44,764 nt of DNA from contig JANWWW010000006.1 of the NCBI GenBank assembly GCA_025055295.1, forward strand, positions 1 to 44,764, given 5' to 3'. This DNA comes from Deltaproteobacteria bacterium. Lineage in GTDB: Bacteria > Bdellovibrionota_C > UBA2361 > JANWWW01. This document shows, in pieces, positions 17,730 to 25,883 of the stretch (its first letter is position 1; each line of letters starts with the position of its first letter). The notes beneath the pieces were generated by a model that worked only from the letters and a program-made list of their open reading frames with translations, was not told where the DNA came from and did not search any database. Both the position numbers and the translations under genes were made by a program.

Positions 17730-18026
17730 TCAATCCTGCAGAGGGATAAATTCATCTGAAACACGGGATAAATTATTTCGAACATCGCGTAAAATTTTTG
17801 CTAGATACCATGACTTGAGTTTTGAATATGGTCTACCTTCTTTGATTAATACTTTGTCCCCAACCTTTGCTTCCTCTTTCGGATCATGAGCGAGAAAAAC
17901 TTTTCGTCTTTTTATATACTTTTTGTATTTAGGGTGTTTTATTAGAGTTTCCACCAAAACTCTTATGGTTTTTCTCCCACTTATTCTTTCGACAACTCCA
18001 ACCCTACTCTTTACAATTCGTTTCAT
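17730..18026 (-). CDS. rpsQ: 30S ribosomal protein S17 (uS17)
   Basis: S17 is a primary 16S rRNA-binding protein of the OB-fold type. The body matches the family: RVGVVERISGRKTIRVLVET, HPKYKKYIKRRKVFLAHDP and the signature region VGDKVLIKEGRPYSKLKSWYLAKIL. The start is set at the ATG at 18026; an ATG at 18038 would add four residues. At 98 residues it has a C-terminal extension of about 12 residues compared with the usual 80-90. rpmC (L29) and rplP, normally just upstream, are missing; a YggT gene lies there instead, 82 bases from the upstream ATG at 18038. Confidence 0.95.
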   Translation of the reverse strand: MKRIVKSRVGVVERISGRKTIRVLVETLIKHPKYKKYIKRRKVFLAHDPKEEAKVGDKVLIKEGRPYSKLKSWYLAKILRDVRNNLSRVSDEFIPLQD

Positions 18027-18120
18027 CGACGGATGCATATTTTACTTTAAGGTATGTTCAAATTTCAAATCGCATGGGCGACTTAAAAAACAAAATTGCA
18101 AACATTTCTAAAATTGATTT

Positions 18121-18429
18121 TTAAAGGCTCATGAAATATCTAGCAGACTCCCGTAAAAGAGACACAGAAAACTCTTTTACGAAAACTAGCAAAAGAAAAG
18201 CTAAAAGATAAGCTATGTCTATCGGAAAACTTCTTATAGGATAGGGTAAAATTTTTCTTATAGGACGGACTAAAGGTTCTGTAGTGTCGTAAAGGAGCCT
18301 CACGATCGGATTATATGGATCAGCTGACACGAAAGATGTGATGGCCCGCCCAATAAAAAGGAACAACCAAATATTAAAAAAAATATCAACAACTGATGCC
18401 AAAGCTTTGAGAAAGTTTCCTAAAATCAC
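18121..18429 (-). CDS. yggT: YggT family membrane protein
   Basis: A 102-residue protein with two hydrophobic segments (about residues 10-32 and 70-92). Between them is the family hallmark TTEPLVRPIRKILPYPIRSF. YggT proteins are small inner-membrane proteins implicated in osmotic tolerance and, in some bacteria, in division and membrane organisation; the mechanism is unclear. It lies 18 bases downstream of the biotin carboxylase stop on the same strand, followed by rpsQ, so all four genes could share a transcript. Confidence 0.88.
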   Translation of the reverse strand: MILGNFLKALASVVDIFFNIWLFLFIGRAITSFVSADPYNPIVRLLYDTTEPLVRPIRKILPYPIRSFPIDIAYLLAFLLLVFVKEFSVSLLRESARYFMSL

Positions 18430-18447
18430 TGCTTAAAAGTATAAAGT

Positions 18448-19893
18448 TTAGGCCAAGTTTAAATCAATTTTTAGAAAATCGTTTTCTTTTTTGAAGCGAA
18501 AACATCCTTTAAATACCCCTCCTCCTTGATCAGACGAAAGCGAGTCACTCAACGCCTTGTTCAACAAATTGAACCTATTGTCATCTTTCCACTCTTTAAG
18601 TTTGCTTTCAAGCCAATCTGTGTGGTGACTGTTGGATATGAAATCATGAGTTGTCAAGATTAGTAACAGCAAAGCTTGGTTTGTTTCTACCCCTCTAATC
18701 TCAAGATCCATCAAAGCCCTTATAGCTTTTTTTAGGCATTCTCGCCTATCTTTTGCAGACACAATTAATTTTGCAACGAGGCTGTCAAAGTGGGAATTAA
18801 CCACCGTTCCTTGAGAGTAAGTGGCCTCAACTCTGGAAGCAGGATATTTCAAATTCTCAAAAATGCCCTGAGCTGGAAGAAGGTCAAGGCCTTTTTCCGC
18901 ATTGATCCTTAGCTGTATGGAATGTCCAACACATTTTGGATCTACGTTGAAAGACTCATTCATGGCAATCAAAAATTGCAAATTTACTATATCCACATTA
19001 AAAATTTCCTCAGTTACGGTGTGTTCAACCTGCAACCTTGGGTTTATCTCCAAAAAATAAAGCTGATCACCTTCATACAAAAACTCCACAGTGGCAACAC
19101 CAAAAAAGTCGATTGAGTTAAAATAATTTTTAATTCTTTCAGATGTCTCCAGGACTAACCGTTCCTCGATAAAGGCCGGTGCCTCTTCTATGATTTTCTG
19201 AAATCTACGTTGAATAGTACAGTCCCTTGTGCCTAGGATAATCGCATCTTTGACTTTTGGTTTTACGACCTGAAATTCAACATGTCGGGCCTTTTCGATT
19301 AACTTTTCGACAAATACAGCTGGCACGCCAAAGTTGGCAGCCTCCTTGCTAGCTTGTTCGAGATAAATTTGCAACTCATTTGGGCTGTAAACCTTGCGCA
19401 TTCCACGTCCACCTCCACCCCACTGTGCTTTGACAATAATAGGGCTGTGAAGTTGGACCCACTTTTCCAATGACTTTAGGTCATCAGAAAGAGATGCACT
19501 GGGTATCAAATTAAAAAATCCTTTTACGGAGTTCTTGCACGCTTCCTTATTGCCACATAACTCTAGATGTGTATCGGAAGGACCGATAAAAACAATACCA
19601 TTCTCTTGACAGGCTTTACTGAGTTTTGGGCTTTCGCTCAAGAAACCATAACCCGGATGAAGAAAATTGCAGTTGAAAAATTTACATAAATTGATGATGA
19701 AGCTTGTATCCAAAAAATAGTTATGCTCTTGTTCGTCAAATTCCACAAAGCCGTCGAGAACTTGTTTGTAATCTAATCCTAAATCGCCACGCGGTACCAT
19801 TCCGAAAACTGCAAAGCCGAGGCGCCGCGCCGATTGGACAATTCTTTTAACGATTTCGCCTCTGTTCGGTATAAAAAGCCTGCGATGTTTCAT
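18448..19893 (-). CDS. accC: Biotin carboxylase subunit (AccC-like, ATP-grasp)
   Basis: The enzyme carboxylates biotin on a carrier protein using ATP and bicarbonate, the first half-reaction of acetyl-CoA or acyl-CoA carboxylases. Visible signatures are NRGEIVKRI near the start, HPGYGFLSE, the ATP-grasp loop WGGGGRGM, RDCTIQRRFQKIIEEAP and EINPRLQVEHTVTEE, which carries metal and bicarbonate ligands. At 481 residues it is about 30 longer than E. coli AccC. The extra sequence is at the C-terminus, without a biotinyl (AMKM) domain. No carrier protein or carboxyltransferase gene is nearby, so the substrate (acetyl-, propionyl- or another acyl-CoA) cannot be told. The substitutions EINPRL and PNRGE suggest a divergent branch. 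Confidence 0.85.
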   Translation of the reverse strand: MKHRRLFIPNRGEIVKRIVQSARRLGFAVFGMVPRGDLGLDYKQVLDGFVEFDEQEHNYFLDTSFIINLCKFFNCNFLHPGYGFLSESPKLSKACQENGIVFIGPSDTHLELCGNKEACKNSVKGFFNLIPSASLSDDLKSLEKWVQLHSPIIVKAQWGGGGRGMRKVYSPNELQIYLEQASKEAANFGVPAVFVEKLIEKARHVEFQVVKPKVKDAIILGTRDCTIQRRFQKIIEEAPAFIEERLVLETSERIKNYFNSIDFFGVATVEFLYEGDQLYFLEINPRLQVEHTVTEEIFNVDIVNLQFLIAMNESFNVDPKCVGHSIQLRINAEKGLDLLPAQGIFENLKYPASRVEATYSQGTVVNSHFDSLVAKLIVSAKDRRECLKKAIRALMDLEIRGVETNQALLLLILTTHDFISNSHHTDWLESKLKEWKDDNRFNLLNKALSDSLSSDQGGGVFKGCFRFKKENDFLKIDLNLA

Positions 19894-19911
19894 TGAACCA
19901 TTTTCTTATTG

Positions 19912-19917
19912 TATCAT
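19912..19917 (+). promoter_or_regulatory. Candidate -10 box close to trxB start
   Basis: TATCAT preceded by TG (tgTATCAT, an extended -10-like form reading tg directly adjacent) ends ten bases before the trxB ATG. If used, the 5' leader would be about three bases. No clear -35 is seen. Confidence 0.25.
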
Positions 19918-19927
19918 TGAGCCGGCA

Positions 19928-20857
19928 ATGTTTGACGTGATCATTTTGGGTTCGGGGCCTGCGGGGCTAACTGCTGGCATCTACTGCGCAAGAGCCAACC
20001 TAAAAACACTAATTCTTGAAGGCTTGCACCCAGGAGGTCAATTAGTTACCACGACGGAGGTAGAAAATTTTCCGGGTTTCCCTGATGGTATTCTTGGACC
20101 GCTATTAATTGAGAGAATGAAAAAACAATCAAAAAAGTTTGGGTGCGAATTCATTCTGGATCACGCTGTTAAAGCTGAACTGTCAAAACATCCGAAAGTT
20201 ATAAACGGACAGGATAAACAGTACCGAGCTAAGGCTGTAATAGTGGCTACAGGAGCGAGAAGCAAATTTTTAAATGTACCTAACGAAACTGAACTACTTG
20301 GTTATGGTGTGTCTACCTGCGCTGTATGTGACGGAGCGTTTTTTAAAGATAAAACCGTAGCTGTAATCGGAGGCGGGGACTCTGCCGCCGAGGAAAGCTT
20401 ATTTTTAACCAAGTTTGCGAGAAAAGTATTTTTAATTCACAGACGAGACAAGCTTCGGGCGTCGAAAATCATGCAGGATCGTATTTTCGCAAATAAAAAA
20501 ATTGAGGTTTTATGGGACAGTGTCGTTGTTGAAATTATTGGGAACAAAGAGACAAAAGTTAAGGGTGTAAAAATTCGTTCTTCGCGAGACAACACAGAGA
20601 CAGTTCTTGACTTGGATGGAGTCTTCATAGCTATAGGTCATGTCCCAAATACTGACTTCCTACACGAGCTCGAAAAAGACGAGAAAGGTTATATAATTCC
20701 AAAATATCCCGGTAGGTCCTTTACTTCCGTAGAGGGGGTTTTTGTTGCCGGAGATTGTTCGGACAGCATTTACAGGCAGGCCGTTACAGCATCAGCATAT
20801 GGTTGTATAGCAGCAATAGAATGTGTGAGATGGCTTGAAGAAAATTATGGTATTTAA
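19928..20857 (+). CDS. trxB: Thioredoxin-disulfide reductase
   Basis: This FAD enzyme reduces thioredoxin with NADPH in the cytoplasm. The 309-residue protein has the FAD-binding motif GSGPAGLTAGIYCARA at the N-terminus and GGQLVTTTEVENFPGFP. The redox site is CAVC (Cys131 and Cys134), the NADPH motif is GGGDSAAEE with HRRD, and the second FAD motif is GVFVAGDC near the C-terminus. Length and motifs match low-molecular-weight bacterial TrxB. It is followed after 134 bases by nrdJ, whose product needs thioredoxin-type reductant, so the pairing makes functional sense. It is divergent from the biotin carboxylase, with 34 bases between the starts. Confidence 0.95.
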   Translation: MFDVIILGSGPAGLTAGIYCARANLKTLILEGLHPGGQLVTTTEVENFPGFPDGILGPLLIERMKKQSKKFGCEFILDHAVKAELSKHPKVINGQDKQYRAKAVIVATGARSKFLNVPNETELLGYGVSTCAVCDGAFFKDKTVAVIGGGDSAAEESLFLTKFARKVFLIHRRDKLRASKIMQDRIFANKKIEVLWDSVVVEIIGNKETKVKGVKIRSSRDNTETVLDLDGVFIAIGHVPNTDFLHELEKDEKGYIIPKYPGRSFTSVEGVFVAGDCSDSIYRQAVTASAYGCIAAIECVRWLEENYGI

Positions 20858-20991
20858 ATTCACCCATGGTAAAGCGTTACTTGTAACAGGTTTGTAAAAA
20901 CTTTAATATCAAACACCGTGCGATTAAGTATGGGGCATGCAGTGTTAAACATCGGCTAAACTTGTAGAAAGCTTTTTAGTATCATCTAATT

Positions 20992-23900
20992 TTGGAAGTG
21001 AAAATCCCGCGGTTGATTTCGAGTCAGGATCCTTTCTCAGACTTTGAGTATAAAACTATTGATGTTAGAATTACAGACAAACATGGCAATGTTAAACTTT
21101 TTATTGAGAACTGCGAAGTACCAGCTCACTGGTCAATAAACGCAAGCGAAATTCTGGTCTACAACTACTTTCGAAAAAAAGATGTTCCGAGCTTTACCGT
21201 TAAAATTCCTGAGAAAGAGCTTCCACTTTGGTTATGTCCATCAAAACCTGATGATAAAAAATTGGCGGAGTTGCCGGAAAACAAACGATTTGGACCCGAA
21301 AAATCAATTAAACAAGTCGCCCACAGGCTAGCTGGAACATGGACCTATTGGGGTTTTAAACTAGGCTATTTTGACACTGAGGAAGACGCTTACAATTTTT
21401 ATTGTGAAATTGTTCATTGTTTTATAGGTCAGTACGCTGCTCCTAATTCGCCTCAATTGATCAACACAGGCTTATGGTGGGCGTATGGGATCAACAAAAA
21501 AGACACAGGTTTTTATATCTGGAAGGAAGAGTCAAAATCCATAGAAGAATCCCCATGTTCGTACAAACATCCCTGTGTATCCGCATGTTTTATACTCGAA
21601 ATAAACGATTCTTTGACACGCGCTGGAGGTATTTACGACACTCTTCAAACGGAGGCGCGTATATTTAAATACGGCGCTGGCGCTGGCTTAAACTATTCAT
21701 CGCTTCGGTCAAAGAAGGAGAAAATCGACTCAGGATTTGAATCCTCTGGGGCTTTGGAATTTATCAAATTATCAGATTTCTCCGCTGGCACAATAAAAAG
21801 CGGGGGAATAGATAGAGGGTCCTCCAAAATGGCTGTTTTAAACGTGGAACATCCGGACATAGAAGAATTTATTCTATGGAAAGCAAGAACCGAGTTCAGT
21901 AAGCATATGAGTGAATTGGGCAAAAGGCTTATTCAAAACAATTCTGGAGAGTTGTTCTTTTCTGACAATCGCAGAAGTGACGAAAGCTCTTTTTCTGTAC
22001 AGGTGCAAGACCTTGCTGATACGGTTCAAAAATCACCCGGGGGTAATACTAATGTTTCCGTTGCCATTCCCAATAGTTTCATGCAAGCTGTTGAAGAAGA
22101 CAGAGACTGGGATCTTTTAGACAGGTCAGGAAAAAAGGTTCAATCGATCAGTGCGAGACGCATCTGGGATCTTTTGTGCTTCAGTGCGTGGTTTTGTGGA
22201 GACCCCGGGGTGCAATTTACTGACACAATAAATTTGTGGCATACGTGTAAAGAGAGTGGTAAGATAGACGCTTCTAATCCATGCAGCGAATATTATTTTT
22301 TGGGCAACACAGCTTGTAACCTAGCCTCCCTAAACGTTAAAAAGTTTTTCTGCGGGTCGAATTTTCTGGTAGAGCAATTTATTCATGTAAGCAGGCTCTG
22401 GGCTCTAGTTCTGGATATAAGTATCTCATTTGCTCAGTATCCAAACAGAGAGATAGCAATGAGGAGCCATGAATTTAGAACAATAGGGTTAGGTATAACA
22501 AATCTCGGTTCTTTAATTTTGTCTTTGGCAATTCCTTATGACTCACAGGAGGCTCGTTTTTTAAGTTGCGCTATCCTTGCAATTTTAACGTTAAATTCAT
22601 ACCGCGTAAGTTACGAACTGGCCTGTAGCCTAGGCGCTTTCCCAAAATTTGATTTGAACAAAAAGTCGATGCTAGATGTTATCCAAAGGCATTGTGTGGA
22701 AACAGAAAAGCTTGTTAAGGATATCTCAAATAGTAACTCTTTAAACTGTGTTGCAAATTTTGAGTGCTTGCGAGAAATATTGCTAAAGTTAGCCACAGAC
22801 GCTCGATCGTGGGATAAGTTTAGAAACGCCCAAGTTACAGCTATCGCGCCTACTGGAACGATAAGCTTTATCCTTGACTGTGAAACGACTGGTATAGAAC
22901 CGGAATTTAGTTATGTGAAAATAAAAAAACTTAGAGGCGGATCTCAAATGCGACTGTTGAATTATGCTATCACAGAAGCTCTCGAAAAATTAGGGTATAC
23001 AAGAGAAAGCTGTTCTGAAATTGAAAAATATGTAACCGGACACAAAACGCTTGTTGGAGCTCCTTGTATTAACCATAGCACATTGCTGGACCGAGGCTTC
23101 TCGCCCGAAGACCTTAATATCGTCGAGAATCTTATAATGACAAAGTTGTCACTGCGAGAAGTCTTTTCTCCCAATAATTTTTCACCATCTTTGCTAGAAA
23201 GATTATCATCAAAGTTAAATAGAAATGTCGGGAAGGAGGCTTGCCTTCTGACTTTTATGGGTTTTAATCACGATGAAATCGAACAAGCTGAAAAGTTTTG
23301 CTTCGGCAATAATTCCATTGTCGGAGCCCCTAATTTAAGGAAAGAGCATTTCGAAATTTTTAGGGTAGCAAATTCTTTATACAGCGAGGAAAGAATTCCG
23401 GTCGAAGGTCACATAAAGATGATTGCGGAAGCGCAAAAGTTTGTTTCGGGAGGGATCTCAAAAACAGTTAATTTGCCCCAAAGCGCTAGTATAGAAGATG
23501 TCTCAAGGGCATTTTACTTAGCATGGAAGCTTGGAGCGAAGTCACTAACAGTTTATCGAGACGGGTCAAAAATTGGTCAGCCACTTGTTTCATTGAAGCA
23601 TGACAGACAACTGGAAGCGCTCTCTCCACATACTCCGGAAAGACGAGTTCTGCCAGCTCGACGTTCAGGATTTACCCAGAAAGTCTTGATAGGCGGCCAA
23701 AAAGTCTATCTCAGAACGGGGGAATACGAGGACGGTAAACTGGGTGAAATTTTCATCGATCTGAGCAAAGAAGGAGCAGCTCTTAGAAGTATAATGAACC
23801 ATTTTGCCATAGCAGTTTCAATTGGACTACAATATGGAGTTCCACTTGAGGAGTATGTAGACGCTTTTTTGTATACCAAGTATGAACCAAGTGGTCCCGT

Positions 23901-24165
23901 CGTTGGAAGCGAACATATAAAAACGGCGACTTCTATATCCGACTATATTTTTAAAGAACTGGCGGTATATTATCTTAATAGAAAAGATCTCATTCAAAGT
24001 TCATCTCCAACAGAAAACCGACAAAAAAAAACGGAAATTAAACATTCAAGTTTAAATCTCGGATTTGAAGGTGAACCTTGCCCCAAATGCGGGAATTTTA
24101 CACTCATTAGAAGCGGCTTATGTGTTAGATGCGTGACATGCGGATATTCAACGGGGTGCTCATGA
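20992..24165 (+). CDS. nrdJ: Adenosylcobalamin-dependent (class II) ribonucleotide reductase
   Basis: NrdJ makes deoxyribonucleotides using a thiyl radical generated with adenosylcobalamin, independent of oxygen. The 1057-residue protein has AAPNSPQLINTGLWWAYGI and the redox cysteine Cys199 (in HPCVSACF). The active site NPCSE gives Asn429, Cys431 and Glu433, and the partner Cys442 is in NTACNLASLN. A C-terminal extension ends in a zinc ribbon (CPKCG at 1030-1034, then CVRCVTCG), which feeds reductant. The start is uncertain: TTG at 20992 or GTG at 20998, neither with a proper ribosome-binding site. No cobalamin riboswitch or NrdR box pair is evident in the 134 bases upstream. As no other ribonucleotide reductase is seen, this may be the main enzyme, implying a B12 requirement. 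Confidence 0.95.
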   Translation: MEVKIPRLISSQDPFSDFEYKTIDVRITDKHGNVKLFIENCEVPAHWSINASEILVYNYFRKKDVPSFTVKIPEKELPLWLCPSKPDDKKLAELPENKRFGPEKSIKQVAHRLAGTWTYWGFKLGYFDTEEDAYNFYCEIVHCFIGQYAAPNSPQLINTGLWWAYGINKKDTGFYIWKEESKSIEESPCSYKHPCVSACFILEINDSLTRAGGIYDTLQTEARIFKYGAGAGLNYSSLRSKKEKIDSGFESSGALEFIKLSDFSAGTIKSGGIDRGSSKMAVLNVEHPDIEEFILWKARTEFSKHMSELGKRLIQNNSGELFFSDNRRSDESSFSVQVQDLADTVQKSPGGNTNVSVAIPNSFMQAVEEDRDWDLLDRSGKKVQSISARRIWDLLCFSAWFCGDPGVQFTDTINLWHTCKESGKIDASNPCSEYYFLGNTACNLASLNVKKFFCGSNFLVEQFIHVSRLWALVLDISISFAQYPNREIAMRSHEFRTIGLGITNLGSLILSLAIPYDSQEARFLSCAILAILTLNSYRVSYELACSLGAFPKFDLNKKSMLDVIQRHCVETEKLVKDISNSNSLNCVANFECLREILLKLATDARSWDKFRNAQVTAIAPTGTISFILDCETTGIEPEFSYVKIKKLRGGSQMRLLNYAITEALEKLGYTRESCSEIEKYVTGHKTLVGAPCINHSTLLDRGFSPEDLNIVENLIMTKLSLREVFSPNNFSPSLLERLSSKLNRNVGKEACLLTFMGFNHDEIEQAEKFCFGNNSIVGAPNLRKEHFEIFRVANSLYSEERIPVEGHIKMIAEAQKFVSGGISKTVNLPQSASIEDVSRAFYLAWKLGAKSLTVYRDGSKIGQPLVSLKHDRQLEALSPHTPERRVLPARRSGFTQKVLIGGQKVYLRTGEYEDGKLGEIFIDLSKEGAALRSIMNHFAIAVSIGLQYGVPLEEYVDAFLYTKYEPSGPVVGSEHIKTATSISDYIFKELAVYYLNRKDLIQSSSPTENRQKKTEIKHSSLNLGFEGEPCPKCGNFTLIRSGLCVRCVTCGYSTGCS

Positions 24166-25367
24166 AGGTGGCGCAATATCTTTAATTTTTTAAATAATAT
24201 GGGGTCATCAAAAAAGGGTCTCTGGAAAGTTATCTTGGTTGTAAAATTGGTCTACTTATTTATCAGACCTGTGATTTTGATACCCCGATCCAAAGCGTTC
24301 TCATTGCTCCTCGTGATCATGCAGTCCTGATAATTGTTGCTTTTAAGCCCCTACGCAATTTTGCGTAAACATAAATTTACATTACAACAAACGACCCACA
24401 AGCAAGATCTCGGCTTATCATAAAATAAAAATAAATAAAAATATACCACGCTGACATGGAAAATCATTTAACTCTCTTATTCGTTCCCTCTTCCTTTCCG
24501 AACCAGTATCTTGTGAACAAAAAACGATCGTCGTTAAACTTAAAATATAAAGTTGATAAATCAATATAAGCTTTTTCAATTTTGATCGTCGCATACCACC
24601 TGTAGTTTTTTGAGTGACTGACCTCGTAAATCTTTGGCCGTATAATGTCCATCGCCTTTCGCAGATTTAACTTCCAGTTAATCTCATTTAATTTTTAAAA
24701 CGGTTCCAGTTTTACAAAATTCTGTTTAATTCAAATCTACTCGAACTTGTAAAAACCTCACAAAACTTTTTTTACTATTCCTAGTTATCTATCGAAACCG
24801 GTAATGTGATCTGGTTACATTCTAATAACTGCTTCACACCTACATGTCTAATTGACAAATTGTGGAGCTCTCTCATACCCTATGCATATAAGCATACTAT
24901 GCATTTGGTAGTGGCCAGAGCAATTAGCCAGCTCTACACTCGTCGTCCGTCTTTACGGTCTTTAAACACCCCAACAATCTGAAGCATTCTTTTCCATACC
25001 ATTTTGCTTAACACTTGTATCAATCTGTGTTTCTCGGTTCTGTCCACAAGTATGGCAGTACATCTTCACTCGCAGTTAAACTTTCTTGTCTCCCTGGTAA
25101 TTTTCGTCACTGATAGAAGTTCTTTTGCTTCCTTGGTTTTAAGTTTTATCGCTTAACTTAATTTTTTTGTAACGTCAACAACGACAAGAATTGGCATTTT
25201 TGGGAATATAAGTTTTATGTTAAATACAAAATTACTGAAAATTACACAAGAAACCTTGGGCAGTTCAAACCACCGGATGTTCTGGGCAATACGCACAGCA
25301 GTTTATTATAAACCAAATATCAAATGCGGTTTAACGAAACATATAGATGCTACAGTATTTTAACCTA
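24166..25367. other. 1.2-kb gene-poor region with possible decayed coding sequence
   Basis: This is the longest gene-free stretch. It holds one doubtful 62-residue minus-strand ORF (24464-24652). Between about 24945 and 25070 the minus strand encodes a short CxxC-containing peptide (reading MYCHTCGQNRETQID at its start) that ends after 33 codons. The next frame stays open for another 12 or so codons, which looks like a decayed gene. A direct repeat of CTATGCAT lies at about 24880 and 24897. I see no tRNA, transposase or CRISPR repeat. Confidence 0.4.
24464..24652 (-). CDS. Doubtful hypothetical protein, 62 aa
   Basis: A short ORF rich in aromatic and charged residues (for example KNYRWYATIKIEKAY and LFTRYWFGKEE), without a signal peptide or known motif. 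AAAGG lies three bases before the ATG, too close for an ideal ribosome-binding site. It lies alone in a gene-poor region. It may be real or chance. Confidence 0.22.
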   Translation of the reverse strand: MDIIRPKIYEVSHSKNYRWYATIKIEKAYIDLSTLYFKFNDDRFLFTRYWFGKEEGTNKRVK

Positions 25368-25883
25368 TCACTTATTCTTTAGTTTAAACCATTCTTGTTT
25401 TTCTACCCATTCATTGAAAAGAAGCTTTTGAGGAATAGTAAAGTGGTCAATGAAAAGAACTCCATTTAAGTGATCCAACTCATGCTGAGCACAACGGGCT
25501 TCAAGTCCTTCCAATTCAAGCAAAATATCGTTGCCATTTAGGTCAATTCCGCGAAGTACCGCGACGGACCGTCGTTTTATTACTTCTCTAAAGTCTGGAA
25601 TACTCAAGCAACCCTCCTCTGAGTCTATAGTTCTGCCTCGAAGCTCTAGAACAGGATTAATGACTTCCTGTACAATTTCCCCATCGATCAGTTTTCTTCT
25701 AAACACAAAGACTCGTTTAGCTACTCCAATTTGAGGAGCGGCTAAACCGAGTCCCTGTTCTGCAAGCAAAGTTTCTTTTAAATCAGCAACCAAAGTAAAA
25801 ATTTCTTCGTTCAAAGAATTAACTTCCTTTGAAACTTTTCTCAAAATTGGCTCTGGATATAGAACTAATTGTCTAACAGCCAC
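25368..25883 (-). CDS. def: Peptide deformylase
   Basis: Peptide deformylase removes the formyl group from the N-terminal methionine of nascent proteins at the ribosome, using a bound metal. All three family motifs are present: GLGLAAPQIG (motif 1), EEGCLSIP (motif 2, metal-binding Cys) and QHELDHLNG (motif 3, two metal-binding His and the catalytic Glu). At 171 residues the length is normal. It starts with a GTG that directly abuts the TAA of the upstream protease gene, so translation is probably coupled by re-initiation. The usual partner fmt (formyltransferase) is not nearby. Confidence 0.95.
   Translation of the reverse strand: MAVRQLVLYPEPILRKVSKEVNSLNEEIFTLVADLKETLLAEQGLGLAAPQIGVAKRVFVFRRKLIDGEIVQEVINPVLELRGRTIDSEEGCLSIPDFREVIKRRSVAVLRGIDLNGNDILLELEGLEARCAQHELDHLNGVLFIDHFTIPQKLLFNEWVEKQEWFKLKNK

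Noticed and set aside
20858-20991. Cobalamin riboswitch upstream of nrdJ
   Set aside because: The space is only 134 bases and I could not find a B12-box-like sequence.
24870-24910. Possible CRISPR or tandem repeat around CTATGCAT
   Set aside because: Only two copies of an 8-base, partly palindromic word; no regular spacing or further units.
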